From Sulfurimonas sp. (GTDB lineage Bacteria; Campylobacterota; Campylobacteria; Campylobacterales; Sulfurimonadaceae): a DNA stretch of 64,000 nt. Below, one piece after another: positions 1 to 8,450 of this stretch (positions are counted from its first letter, which is position 1; each line of letters opens with the position of its first letter). Under the pieces are notes generated by a model. That model made no database searches, had not been told where the DNA came from, and was given only the letters and a program-made list of their open reading frames with translations. The translations under genes were made by a program, and so were the position numbers. Where the stretch lies: the NCBI GenBank assembly GCA_027063645.1, contig JAMORK010000039.1:1-64000 (forward strand). The letters are read 5' to 3'.

Positions 1-4
1 CTCT

Positions 5-31
5 CCCCCCCCCACCGCCATTAAGTTAAGC
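5..31 (+). repeat. Left terminal inverted repeat of the IS4-family element
   Basis: Nine C followed by ACCGCCATTAAGTTAAGC. It pairs with 1592-1618 with two mismatches (the second and fifth bases after the C run). Confidence 0.88.
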
Positions 32-193
32 AATTGAGTAAAAGGTACACATTGAAAAAATAAAGGGTAAAAATCTTTGAATTTGTTGCTTGAAACTGTT
101 TCTAATACACTTATGAATCCCTATTTATAGGGATTTGCAAAGGTTTTTGAAAGCACTTTTTGGCTATAATATATATTATATGAAGGATTGGTT

Positions 194-1558
194 ATGTTAA
201 AAAAAACTACTGAAATTTCGGTAGTTTTTAAAGGTACTAAAAGAGAAGAAAGTTTTAAAAACAGACATAAAATTGGTAAAAACAGTTTTACAAGAGATAG
301 AAAGTTAGGATTCGATAAAATTATGACTATGATGATTAAAAAGAGTAATAAATCTTTACAAAACAGCATCAATGATACCCAATTAGATTTGGGAGAGGAT
401 GTTACTATCTCTAATAGTGCTTATACGCAAGCCAGAGCAAAGTTAAATTATACAGCTTTTGAAGAGTTTGCCCAGATGGCTCGCGATATATTTTATAAAG
501 ATGGTGAGTACGAAACATATCATGGCTTTAGAATACTTGCTATTGACGGTTCTGTTACGACTCTACCAAATACAGATGATGTAAAAAAAGAATTTAATCC
601 TATGAAGGTTAAATGTCAAATTAAAGAGTTTGCAAAAGATGTGTCTCAAGCGCGAATATCTTGTCTTTTTGATGTTCTCAACAATATTGCAATAGATTCT
701 TCTATAAATAATAAAAATAAGAGTGAAGAGAATAATCTCATAGCTTATGATGAGAGGACTTTAGCAGTAAAACATTTGCACTATGCTAAAAAAGATGATT
801 TAACTCTTATGGATAGAGGATATCCTTCATTTGAACTATTTGCAGCAGCTTACAATAAAACAAATATTCTTTGTCGACTTAGAAAAAATGTATTTTCAAA
901 AGCAAAATTTCTTTTTGATGCACATAGTGAAAAAAAAGATGTTATTCTTGAGATAAATGCACCGAAATATTTGAAAGATACACTGAGAAGTGAAAATATA
1001 CCAACTAAAATGAAGATACGATTTGTGCAGGTTATTTTAGATAATGGGACAGTGGAAGTTTTAGCTACTAATGTAATAGATAACAACAGATTAAAAACTT
1101 CAGAATTTAAAGAACTATATGCTTTAAGATGGGGAATTGAGACATATTTCGACCTTATTAAAAATAGGCTCTCTTTGGAGAATTTTACAGGTCAAACAGC
1201 TCTTGCTGTAAAACAAGACTTCTTTGCAACAATATTCCTTACAAACTATGAGTCAATGATGACTTATGATATCAATCAGGACTTAAAAGAGAAGACCAAA
1301 GATAATAAATATGTGCAAAAAGTTAATAAAGCTGTATCCTTCAACATAATAAAGCATAAGGTGTTTGATTTACTTTACCTAGATAACCCTATAGATGAGA
1401 TGTTAGAACAGATGGAGAAGTTATTTTTAACCAATACAATCGTTATTCGACCAAATCGAAAATCAAAGCCACGACTAGATAAAGATATTCACAAATCTAC
1501 CATTGCTGCAAATTCTATAAATCATCTTAAAAGAAAGAAGAAAAATGTTGGAAATTAA
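194..1558 (+). CDS. IS4-family DDE transposase
   Basis: Cuts and pastes the surrounding element. The DDE triad is visible: D118 (AIDGS), D207 (MDRGY) and E316, the last inside the IS4 signature Y-x2-R-x3-E-x6-K (Y309, R312, E316, K323 in YALRWGIETYFDLIK). The 454 residues are normal for the family and the frame is intact, so the enzyme may be active. ATG at 194 is chosen because AAGGA (183-187) lies six bases upstream; a TTG at 188 is in frame but too close to that site. A TATAAT box at 165-170 may be its promoter. A long palindrome sits just after the start codon. Confidence 0.9.
   Translation: MLKKTTEISVVFKGTKREESFKNRHKIGKNSFTRDRKLGFDKIMTMMIKKSNKSLQNSINDTQLDLGEDVTISNSAYTQARAKLNYTAFEEFAQMARDIFYKDGEYETYHGFRILAIDGSVTTLPNTDDVKKEFNPMKVKCQIKEFAKDVSQARISCLFDVLNNIAIDSSINNKNKSEENNLIAYDERTLAVKHLHYAKKDDLTLMDRGYPSFELFAAAYNKTNILCRLRKNVFSKAKFLFDAHSEKKDVILEINAPKYLKDTLRSENIPTKMKIRFVQVILDNGTVEVLATNVIDNNRLKTSEFKELYALRWGIETYFDLIKNRLSLENFTGQTALAVKQDFFATIFLTNYESMMTYDINQDLKEKTKDNKYVQKVNKAVSFNIIKHKVFDLLYLDNPIDEMLEQMEKLFLTNTIVIRPNRKSKPRLDKDIHKSTIAANSINHLKRKKKNVGN
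202..229. promoter_or_regulatory. 28-bp palindrome just inside the transposase gene
   Basis: Perfect inverted symmetry centred between 215 and 216, except for one T-G pair (211/220) that is a wobble in RNA. The left arm is A-rich and the right arm ends in five T, so the RNA hairpin resembles a bidirectional intrinsic terminator. It begins eight bases after the ATG. IS elements often carry structures that block transposase expression from outside transcripts; that role here is an inference. Confidence 0.55.
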
Positions 1559-1591
1559 TCAGTTAAAAGTACCAAAAATAGGTGCTCATAG

Positions 1592-1618
1592 GCTTAACTT
1601 AATGCCGTTGGGGGGGGG
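1592..1618 (-). repeat. Right terminal inverted repeat of the IS4-family element
   Basis: GCTTAACTTAATGCCGTT followed by nine G; the reverse complement of the left end with two mismatches. The flank to the right (AAATTGCATTTATTTC) shows no copy of the short left flank. Confidence 0.88.
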
Positions 1619-1806
1619 AAATTGCATTTATTTCATAAGCTTACAATAAAATTCAAAATCTCATTTTACTATTTTAAAAAAAGGCTTTTAAGAGTTTAAT
1701 TACTCCATTAGATCTCTACTTGTTTTTCATTTTCAAGAATTTTTTTACTCAATCTTAATCTTAAATATGATAGAGTTTATACTATCTTTGCAGAGGAGTT
1801 TTGAGC

Positions 1807-2274
1807 ATGTCACATATACCAAATACATTGAACTCTTTTTGGCTTTGGCGTGAAGTCTCCTCTAAACTCGGTGTTTCCAATCCAGCATACAAGTACTGGA
1901 AAAACACTCCCACTTTAAAACTTAATAACAAATACCTTTTTATTCAAAAAAATACTTTACCATCAAAACATGAGCATGTTGAAAATATCCTTACCGATCT
2001 CTCAGGCTATCTTCCTATCAAATTCGCTTCTGATCAACTCCATGTCAATGAACATATTTTCTCCTATGAGAAGATGAAACTCTATAAAGAGTTTGAGTAT
2101 AAATTTGTTGAAGATATAAAATTTGTCAATATTAAAAAGTTTTTCAGGGAAAATGGCATTAAAGTTTCAAAAAGCTCTATCATCCAACTTGGAAAGATGA
2201 AAGACCTAGAGATTAGTGCAGACTCTACATTTTATAATCTTAAAAATGATTATGGCATAGTGGTTTATAACTAA
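1807..2274 (+). CDS. Conserved-looking hypothetical protein, 155 aa
   Basis: No family recognised. Soluble, lysine-rich, no signal peptide, membrane span or cysteine cluster. ATG at 1807 is preferred over the in-frame TTG at 1801 because GAGGAG (1793-1798) then lies eight bases upstream. Its stop overlaps the next gene's ATG by one base (TAATG), so it is translationally coupled to the TPR protein. It is the first gene of the TPR-rnhA-rnc-aroC operon and lies about 190 bp beyond the IS element. Confidence 0.75.
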   Translation: MSHIPNTLNSFWLWREVSSKLGVSNPAYKYWKNTPTLKLNNKYLFIQKNTLPSKHEHVENILTDLSGYLPIKFASDQLHVNEHIFSYEKMKLYKEFEYKFVEDIKFVNIKKFFRENGIKVSKSSIIQLGKMKDLEISADSTFYNLKNDYGIVVYN

Positions 2275-3323
2275 TGGGTACTTTTTTTATAGAATTTCGG
2301 GATCCCCTTTTCTCCATCATCATCTTTTTTGCCATCATTTTTATAATCACTTTTTTCTCCTACTGGTGGGGACGGTATAAAACAAAAGAGGATTCACGTC
2401 ATCTTGATAAATTTTTGCAACAATTTCGCTCACTTCCAAGTCAAAGTGAACTCAAAATTCTTATATCTAGCGGTGAATTATCTGAAAAATCATGGCTACT
2501 GCTTGCAAGCTCCTATTATAAAAATGGGGATTATGAAAAAAGTATAGAGATCTACAATGAAATTCTTAAGCTCCCTAATTCTAGTAACACAAAAGAGACG
2601 ATGTTTTTACTTGGAAAAACTTACTTTAAGGCAGGTTTTTTAGAACGGGCAAAACAGATCTTTTTAGAAATTTTAAAAAAATCTCCACGTACCCCACAAG
2701 CACTTAACTACCTCTTACTTGTATATGAGTATATGAGGGATTACAAGGCTGCCTTGGATGTTCTTGAACCACTTGATGAGTTACAGATAGATATCACCAA
2801 TGAAAAGGCTTATTTACAATCGCTAGAGCTTCTCAACAATATAGCTCTTTCAAATGATGAAAAAGTACAACAACTCCTAGAAATTTATGATAATACTCAT
2901 CAACTTAGCTATCTTGTCTTTGAATTTCTTTTCCGCATAGACCCTAAACAGGCATGGAAACACTTCGATAGTTCAAAGAGCGAACTCTTAGCCGATATTT
3001 TATGGAATTTAGATTCAAAAAACTTGGATTTAGCTATAATTTCAAAAAATAGTTTTCTGCGGGAACTCTACAGTGCAAGGGGAGATATAAACCTTGCACA
3101 AGGAAGTTCCGTATTTGAATTTGATGTGCTTATACAGCTGAAAGAAAGCTCTGTCAATGCAAATCTCAATTTTGAGTACTTATGTGATAGCTGTAAACAA
3201 GTACACCCCTTTGCTTTTACTCGATGTAGTTACTGCCATGCGATTGATACATCTAAAGTGGAGTGGAACTTAAGCAAAGATTATCGTAAGGATTTTAGTG
3301 AAGAAAATAACTCTTTTCAGTGA
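2274..3323 (+). CDS. LapB/YciM-like TPR protein with membrane anchor and C-terminal zinc ribbon
   Basis: Architecture: an N-terminal transmembrane segment (about residues 11-31, [19 protein letters not shown]), TPR-like helical repeats (about 65-260; one contains [18 protein letters not shown]), then a C-terminal rubredoxin-type knuckle, [20 protein letters not shown], with two CxxC pairs. This matches LapB (YciM), the inner-membrane TPR-rubredoxin protein that tunes LPS synthesis through LpxC turnover in E. coli; 349 residues is slightly shorter than the usual ~390. Function in this organism is inferred from architecture only. It overlaps the preceding gene by one base, and the 3' end overlaps the start of the rnhA remnant. 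Confidence 0.72.
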   Translation: MGTFFIEFRDPLFSIIIFFAIIFIITFFSYWWGRYKTKEDSRHLDKFLQQFRSLPSQSELKILISSGELSEKSWLLLASSYYKNGDYEKSIEIYNEILKLPNSSNTKETMFLLGKTYFKAGFLERAKQIFLEILKKSPRTPQALNYLLLVYEYMRDYKAALDVLEPLDELQIDITNEKAYLQSLELLNNIALSNDEKVQQLLEIYDNTHQLSYLVFEFLFRIDPKQAWKHFDSSKSELLADILWNLDSKNLDLAIISKNSFLRELYSARGDINLAQGSSVFEFDVLIQLKESSVNANLNFEYLCDSCKQVHPFAFTRCSYCHAIDTSKVEWNLSKDYRKDFSEENNSFQ

Positions 3324-3539
3324 TAGAAGTGCCTTAGGCAATCCTAATCCTGGTGGATATGGTGCTATTCTCCACTTTGGAGGTAGAGAAAAAAAGCTCT
3401 CTGGAGCTTTTGAGCACACTACAAACAATAGGATGGAACTGTAAAGTGTTATAGAGTAACTAAGATCCATAAAGAGAATGAACACTGTGACAAACTTACA
3501 CATGATGCTGAAGAAGCGATGAAAGAGAAACTCTCATAA
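3298..3539 (+). pseudogene. rnhA: Ribonuclease HI remnant with an internal deletion
   Basis: A GTG start (3298) with AAGGA at 3288-3292 opens a frame reading [19 protein letters not shown] and on to NNRMEL, the N-terminal third of RNase HI with its first catalytic Asp and the Glu of NNRMEL, then stops at 3442-3444. In another frame, 3468-3539 encodes HKENEHCDKLTHDAEEAMK, the family's C-terminal segment. The ~70 codons between, holding other active-site residues, are missing. An intact gene is ~145 codons. Position (TPR gene-rnhA-rnc-aroC) matches the Campylobacter/Helicobacter order. TDGS has also become SDRS. The product cannot be an active RNase HI. Confidence 0.85.
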
Positions 3540-3557
3540 GAGTTAAACGGGGATAAG

Positions 3558-4238
3558 ATGCATAAAAATATAGAAACTTTAGAAAAACAACTCAACTATG
3601 TGTTTCAAGATAAGAAACTTATCATTGAAGCACTCACACACAAAAGCTACAAACAGTCATACGACAATGAGCGGTTAGAGTTTTTAGGAGATGCTGTTTT
3701 AGATTTAATTGTAGGGGAATACCTTTACAAAAAATTTGAAAAATCTGATGAAGGTAAACTCTCGAAGATAAGAGCTTCACTTGTCAATGAAACAGGTTTT
3801 GACAAACTTGCCCGCTCTTTACACCTCGGAGATTATATACTTCTCTCCAATGCTGAAGAAAATAATGGTGGCCGTGAAAAATCTTCTCTTCTCTCCAACG
3901 CTTTTGAAGCTGTAATGGGAGCTATCTACCTTGAAGCTGGATTAAAAACAGTGGAGCAAATAGCAATTAAACTTATCGAGGAAAACCATAAAGAGATCTC
4001 TTTAGACTTTCTTTTTAGGGATTTTAAAACAACACTTCAAGAGCTTACTCAAGCTAGATTTGGCATAACACCAGAATATAAAGTGATGGCATCACGTGGA
4101 CCTGATCATCAAAAAGAGTTCGAAGTTGGTGTATTCATTGAAGATAAAGAGTATGCTAGAGCAATAGGTAAAAGTAAAAAAATAGCACAACAAGAAGCAG
4201 CAAAAATTGCTGTTGATCTACTCAAGAAGGAAAAATAG
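3558..4238 (+). CDS. rnc: Ribonuclease III
   Basis: Double-strand-specific endoribonuclease for rRNA and mRNA processing. The catalytic helix ERLEFLGDAVLDLIVGEYLY (about residues 39-58) holds the signature acidic residues, a second acidic site is in NAFEAVMGAIYLEAG (about 114-128), and a C-terminal double-stranded RNA-binding domain follows (about 155-226, ending QQEAAKIAVDLLKK). Length 226 is standard. ATG follows GGGGATAAG. Its stop overlaps the aroC start by one base, so the two are coupled. Confidence 0.95.
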   Translation: MHKNIETLEKQLNYVFQDKKLIIEALTHKSYKQSYDNERLEFLGDAVLDLIVGEYLYKKFEKSDEGKLSKIRASLVNETGFDKLARSLHLGDYILLSNAEENNGGREKSSLLSNAFEAVMGAIYLEAGLKTVEQIAIKLIEENHKEISLDFLFRDFKTTLQELTQARFGITPEYKVMASRGPDHQKEFEVGVFIEDKEYARAIGKSKKIAQQEAAKIAVDLLKKEK

Positions 4239-5311
4239 TGAACAGTTTTGGAATGAAGTTACGTTTTAGTACCTTTGGTGAATCCCACGGAAAAGCTATA
4301 GGCTGTTTGCTTGATGGTGTTCCAGCTGGTCTCAAAATAGATGAAGAGTACATTCAAAGTGAACTTGATCGTCGTAAACCGGGGAAAAGTGAGTTTGAAA
4401 CTGCAAGAAAAGAGGCAGACAAAGTTGAGATTCTTAGTGGAGTTTTTGAAGGCCTAAGCACTGGTACTCCCATTGCTATGATTATCTACAATACAAATCA
4501 AAAATCAAAAGACTACACAAATATCAAAGATGTTTTTCGTCCAGGGCATGCTGATTTTACTTACTTTGAAAAATATGGCCTACGTGATTATCGTGGTGGT
4601 GGTCGAAGCTCTGCTCGTGAAACGGCTGCTCGTGTTGCTGCAGGAGCGATAGCAAAGCTCATGCTCAAAGAGCTCGATATAGAGGTACTTAGTGGCATTA
4701 GTGAAGTTAATGGCATACAAGCTACAAACTTTGACTATAAGGTTGCAAAATCTAGTATTATCTATGCACTAGATAGCTCAGTGGAAGAGGCACAAAAAGA
4801 AGCAATCCTTAAGGCTAAGAATAATCATGATTCTGTTGGTGGCGTTTCACGTGTACTCATAAAAGGTGCACCAATTGGATTAGGACAACCTCTTTATTAT
4901 AAACTTGATGGCGTTTTAGCAGATGCGATGATGGGACTCAATGCTGTCAAAGCAGTAGAGATAGGTGATGGCGTTTTAAGTGCTCGTGCTTTTGGCTCAC
5001 AAAACAATGATCAAATTCGCTCTCATGGCTTTGAGTCTAATCATGCTGGTGGTATCTTAGGTGGTATCAGTAATGGTGAAGATATAGTTCTCAATGTTTA
5101 CTTTAAGCCAACACCCTCTATTTTCAAAACGCAACACACTATCACTAAAAACAATGAAGAGGTAGACTTTGCTCTTAAAGGGCGTCATGATCCTTGTGTT
5201 GCTATTCGTGGAACTGTTGTATGTGAAGCGATGGCTGCACTTGTGATTGCAGATATGTTACTCTTAAATATGGGTTCAAAAATGGATGGTGTCGTAAAGT
5301 ACTATAAGTAG
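4238..5311 (+). CDS. aroC: Chorismate synthase
   Basis: Last step of the shikimate pathway: 5-enolpyruvylshikimate-3-phosphate to chorismate, with reduced FMN. Signatures present: STFGESHGKAIGCLLDG near the N-terminus, YRGGGRSSARETAARVAAGA (about 122-141) and GRHDPC near the C-terminus (FALKGRHDPCVAIRG). Length 357 is typical. The start is GTG at 4238, overlapping the rnc stop (TAGTG) with AAGAAGG upstream. A hairpin follows the stop. Confidence 0.96.
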   Translation: MNSFGMKLRFSTFGESHGKAIGCLLDGVPAGLKIDEEYIQSELDRRKPGKSEFETARKEADKVEILSGVFEGLSTGTPIAMIIYNTNQKSKDYTNIKDVFRPGHADFTYFEKYGLRDYRGGGRSSARETAARVAAGAIAKLMLKELDIEVLSGISEVNGIQATNFDYKVAKSSIIYALDSSVEEAQKEAILKAKNNHDSVGGVSRVLIKGAPIGLGQPLYYKLDGVLADAMMGLNAVKAVEIGDGVLSARAFGSQNNDQIRSHGFESNHAGGILGGISNGEDIVLNVYFKPTPSIFKTQHTITKNNEEVDFALKGRHDPCVAIRGTVVCEAMAALVIADMLLLNMGSKMDGVVKYYK

Positions 5312-5317
5312 TCAAAC

Positions 5318-5340
5318 AAAATAAGCTTGAAGCTTATTTT
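5318..5340. terminator. Bidirectional intrinsic terminator between aroC and the convergent gene
   Basis: AAAATAAGCT (5318-5327) pairs with AGCTTATTTT (5331-5340) around a three-base loop, giving a T run on either strand. It covers the stop codon of the minus-strand gene ending at 5334. Confidence 0.7.
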
Positions 5341-6353
5341 GCTAGTGGGTTTGTGTTTGGAGTGTCTATACCACCTAAAGAGTGGATTATAGCAGGTATC
5401 TCTGTATCTAACTGCTCAATCTTTTTCATCTTCTGTGGATCTGTAATATTTAATGCAGCTGCCCAAGCATGAAGTGTTGGCATACCAATTACAATCTTAT
5501 TCTCCCCAGCTTTTATATATGCATACATAGAACATGGTGCAAACATCGCTGCTTTTGGTAAAGGTTTTTTACCGTCAAAGATTGTATATGAAAATGGGAT
5601 ATGGCATAATGACCATACCACATACTGATCATACCCAGGAAGTACATCTTCATCTGTGTTAAGACTATACTTCATATTGTAAAATCCAGCGATGATATAC
5701 CCTTTTCTCTCAAAAGCACCCTCAAATTCCTCTTGAAACTCATCAAAAAAGTCATCAATATCTTCTGGAGTTTCAAAGGGGATCTCAAAGTTCATCATCG
5801 TTTTATCAGCCAAACCGTGAAGTTTAGTGTATGATTTTATCGCTCCTGAATACTTTGCTTCTATAGCAGCATCTAAAGGTTCAAACATCTTAATAAAACT
5901 CTTTCTCACCTCTTTATCTTCAACTTGAAGAATATCAAGAGCAGCCTCAGGCATAATATGAGTAATCACTGTTTTATGATCTGCAAGTTTTCTATAGATA
6001 ACAAGATTAAATGGAGTAAATCCACCTATACGGGGATCTATATTCATCAAAGGTCTTGCCTGTGCATCATTGACTAAAGAGGAAAATGAAAGCTGTTCTA
6101 GTTGTGTTTCACCCACTTGTTTCACATAAACATTTTGTACATTATGGTGTGGATCATTTAGGTAAAAACCTATATCTTCCAATGGCTGTTTTGTAAACTC
6201 AAAAAAGTTTTTATCAAAATTTGCATCAGCATCATCAATCGTATACTCCACTGCAAGCTTTGTGTTCTCGCTTGGTATAAACTTGGCACTTACCCCGCTT
6301 ACAAGGAGTGTGCTTAATGTAGCCATCCCCACCAAAGAATCAAATAATCGCAT
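5334..6353 (-). CDS. Exported DUF302-like protein at the end of the sox operon
   Basis: 339 residues starting at ATG 6353, chosen because AAGGA lies just upstream; it opens with a signal peptide (MRLFDSLVGMATLSTLLVSG, probable cleavage after VSA). The mature part resembles its neighbour at 6446-7420: both carry an acidic DFxxEFEGxxExxG segment, a late CSMYAYIK/CSFYLYKK strand and an EIP/NSI-type tail, consistent with DUF302-like folds. The function of these domains is unknown. Position after soxCDYZ suggests a periplasmic accessory role in sulfur oxidation, by inference only. Confidence 0.68.
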   Translation of the reverse strand: MRLFDSLVGMATLSTLLVSGVSAKFIPSENTKLAVEYTIDDADANFDKNFFEFTKQPLEDIGFYLNDPHHNVQNVYVKQVGETQLEQLSFSSLVNDAQARPLMNIDPRIGGFTPFNLVIYRKLADHKTVITHIMPEAALDILQVEDKEVRKSFIKMFEPLDAAIEAKYSGAIKSYTKLHGLADKTMMNFEIPFETPEDIDDFFDEFQEEFEGAFERKGYIIAGFYNMKYSLNTDEDVLPGYDQYVVWSLCHIPFSYTIFDGKKPLPKAAMFAPCSMYAYIKAGENKIVIGMPTLHAWAAALNITDPQKMKKIEQLDTEIPAIIHSLGGIDTPNTNPLAK

Positions 6354-6417
6354 ATAGTTCCTTTTTATAATATTCAAAAAACTAAACTTCGATAAATTTA
6401 CTTTTTTGGATATACCA

Positions 6418-6438
6418 ACACTCGCATAAAGCGAGTGT
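6418..6438 (-). other. Stem-loop between the two DUF302-like genes
   Basis: ACACTCGC (6418-6425) and GCGAGTGT (6431-6438) form a perfect eight-base stem with a five-base loop. No T run follows on either strand, so it may be a processing or stability element rather than a terminator. Confidence 0.45.
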
Positions 6439-6445
6439 AAAGCAA

Positions 6446-7420
6446 CTACTCAATAATAGAGTTAATTACTTCTTTAATAGTATTTTGTGCTTTTTGTAAT
6501 GGTTCAATTGATTCTTTATCTTGAATATCAACTGTAGTGATCCAGTTTTCAACACTTAAGAATCCCATTTTCATTACATTTTCATCTTTCTTTTTGTAAA
6601 GATAGAATGAACATGGAGCCCATGCACCAGCTTCTGGGTGAAGTTTAGATACTGGGAAAATTACTTCAAATTTACAAATAGAGTATGTGTGAAAAAAGTC
6701 ATATACATCAGTATATCCCTTGTCATCAAAAATCTCTTCTTGAACATTTGTGTAGTTTGGAAGTAAGAAACCAGCAGGCTCTAACTCACCTTCAAATTCA
6801 GTTTCAAAATCTTCTACATAGTCTTCCATTGTAGCATCTTCATCAAGTTCAACTTCTGTAGAGAAGTTTACCTGTAAAGGTTTTCCATTGTGACTTGGAG
6901 TATATGCTAACTCTTTAAAGTGACCATTTGGCATTGCAGTTTTAAGTGCTTTTTCAATTAAAAGACCATATGCAACTAAATCAGGATCATTTACAGGGAT
7001 TTGAGTAGCTCTTGCCATACCATTGATAGTTAAAGTAGAAACATTCATATTTCCTTCTTTATCTTCCCAAATTGACATTGTTAGTGGTGTTAAAGCACCA
7101 AATTGTGGATATTTCTTAATAAGATTAAAAGTTAAATCATTACTGATATACATAGCTAAGTTATATGTTTTATAGTAAGTTTTTTTGAATCTTAATGAGA
7201 ATGGTTTATTCATATCGTTGTTACCAGGAACAGATAAACCAACTGAGTCAAAAGCATCCTCAATAGATTTTGTAGTAACTTTTCCATCAGCATTTGCTGA
7301 AGTAAATACTTGAACATCTTGAATAACTTTTGGCTTTGCCGGAGCAGAACTTGTTCCATTACAAGCAACCATTGACATAGCTACGAAAGCAGCTAAAACG
7401 AGTGTGTAGATTTTTTTCAC
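6446..7420 (-). CDS. DUF302-like lipoprotein of the sox operon
   Basis: 324 residues with a lipoprotein signal (MKKIYTLVLAAFVAMSMVAC, Cys20 as the acylated residue), so membrane-anchored on the periplasmic side. The body has two similar halves; the second contains EDFETEFEGELEPAGF and CSFYLYKK, matching the paralogue just downstream. Strong AGGAG-type site upstream (rc AAGGAGAAAATG). DUF302 proteins often accompany sulfur and molybdenum enzymes but have no assigned reaction. The gene lies between the MOSC gene and the second DUF302-like gene, all on the same strand as soxCDYZ. Confidence 0.7.
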   Translation of the reverse strand: MKKIYTLVLAAFVAMSMVACNGTSSAPAKPKVIQDVQVFTSANADGKVTTKSIEDAFDSVGLSVPGNNDMNKPFSLRFKKTYYKTYNLAMYISNDLTFNLIKKYPQFGALTPLTMSIWEDKEGNMNVSTLTINGMARATQIPVNDPDLVAYGLLIEKALKTAMPNGHFKELAYTPSHNGKPLQVNFSTEVELDEDATMEDYVEDFETEFEGELEPAGFLLPNYTNVQEEIFDDKGYTDVYDFFHTYSICKFEVIFPVSKLHPEAGAWAPCSFYLYKKKDENVMKMGFLSVENWITTVDIQDKESIEPLQKAQNTIKEVINSIIE

Positions 7421-7488
7421 ATTTTCTCCTTGTTTTTTGATGAATTATAAAACTCTAGCATCATTTACATATAATTAAAGTTAATAAT

Positions 7489-7920
7489 TTAGAATTTTAC
7501 TTTATCACCTATTTTGATCGTACCTTTGCCACTTATAACCTTAGCAAAAACACCTCTATCGTTCTTCAATAACTTTGGAAGTTTTGAATTTAATGTAGAA
7601 AGACCCTTACAGAGTGTACAACTTTGTGTAATCTCAAACTCTGTATCACCTATAAAAAGTCTTGCCCCACAATCTAGTGAATATGGATTAATATCTAGAA
7701 GAATGTTTTCCCCTAAAGAGCCATAATCAATCTCTATATTTTCATTATGAGCCATTGCATAACTCTCTTGTGATGTTAAAAGAACAGAACGCTGTAGATT
7801 TTTTCCATAAAACTTATCTAGCAAAACTCCTTCTGCATCAAGCTCTATAGACTCTACACTTTCTCTTTTCTTTATTTCATCATCAGAAGTTATAAAAAGC
7901 TTTAATACTTTACCTTGCAT
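7489..7920 (-). CDS. MOSC-domain protein
   Basis: The MOSC (molybdenum cofactor sulfurase C-terminal) domain fills the protein; it carries the conserved GENI/L segment (SLGENILLDI) and a Cys in SCTLCKGLSTL, the sulfur-carrying position in the family. ATG 7920 (MQGKVLKLF) is chosen as the normal MOSC start; an in-frame GTG at 7944 would give 151 residues and overlap the upstream thioredoxin-like gene by 35 bases. Such proteins handle sulfur or the Mo cofactor. Placement with SoxC, a Mo enzyme, fits, but the exact role is not known. Confidence 0.8.
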   Translation of the reverse strand: MQGKVLKLFITSDDEIKKRESVESIELDAEGVLLDKFYGKNLQRSVLLTSQESYAMAHNENIEIDYGSLGENILLDINPYSLDCGARLFIGDTEFEITQSCTLCKGLSTLNSKLPKLLKNDRGVFAKVISGKGTIKIGDKVKF

Positions 7921-8425
7921 CTTTTCTCTTATCTGTGATTTCACTATCTATATCTTTAGTAAAGCCCTCTTTCTCTTTAAACTCATCTAAAGAGATATCT
8001 TTATAAAAACCTTCATATATATATTTCAAAATCACTAAAAATTCAAACTCATCTTTGTAACCTAGACTTACATACTTAATCTTTGCATCTCTATCTAAAA
8101 ATAATACAGCAGGATAAAAGGCATAGCCTACATCTTTTGCAAAACATTTACCGCCCGTTTCTTTACCCTTATAGATGATTCTATCTTCTAAAGACACATT
8201 GATAGATATAAATTTATAATGCTCTTGTATATACTCTTTAACTATGTCATCATCTAAGGTAAACTCTTCCATAGAGTTACAGTAGCTACAACCAATTTTG
8301 TGAAGATATACAATAACTTCTTTATTTGTATTTTTAACAATTTCGTCTATGTTGATAGTTTTTGAGAAGAGGTTACTCTCAAATGTAAGTAGAGCCATAA
8401 ATGATAGTATAAATAATTTAAGCAT
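7910..8425 (-). CDS. Periplasmic thioredoxin-like protein (SoxW-like)
   Basis: 171 residues: an N-terminal signal segment (MLKLFILSFMALLTFESNLF) followed by a thioredoxin fold with redox pair C46-SY-C49 in KIGCSYCNS and the cis-proline strand YPAVLFLD. This resembles the SoxW/DUF255-type thioredoxins that keep Sox carrier proteins reduced. It lies immediately downstream of soxZ, with a stem-loop between, and overlaps the start of the MOSC gene. A further Cys (KCFA) is not part of the motif. Role in reducing the SoxY thiol is an inference from context. Confidence 0.75.
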   Translation of the reverse strand: MLKLFILSFMALLTFESNLFSKTINIDEIVKNTNKEVIVYLHKIGCSYCNSMEEFTLDDDIVKEYIQEHYKFISINVSLEDRIIYKGKETGGKCFAKDVGYAFYPAVLFLDRDAKIKYVSLGYKDEFEFLVILKYIYEGFYKDISLDEFKEKEGFTKDIDSEITDKRKDAR

Positions 8426-8450
8426 CTATTACATCCAAGAATATGAAGTT

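Larger units (their letters stand above)
5..1618 (+). mobile_element. Complete IS4-family insertion sequence, about 1.6 kb
   Basis: The element runs between two terminal inverted repeats: the left end (5-31) is nine C, then ACCGCCATTAAGTTAAGC; the right end (1592-1618) is its reverse complement, with 25 of 27 positions matching. One transposase gene fills the interior. Only four bases (CTCT) lie left of the element in this window, and they do not recur just right of 1618, so no target duplication can be confirmed. The nine-base C/G homopolymer ends are unusual and may vary in length. The element sits upstream of a conserved operon that contains a broken rnhA. Confidence 0.88.

Noticed and set aside
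188-193. Upstream TTG start for the transposase
   Set aside because: AAGGA at 183-187 gives the ATG at 194 the normal six-base spacing; the TTG would lie immediately after it.
3270-3503. Minus-strand frame over the rnhA remnant
   Set aside because: It is the complement of the rnhA remnant, has no recognisable protein features, and no ribosome-binding site.
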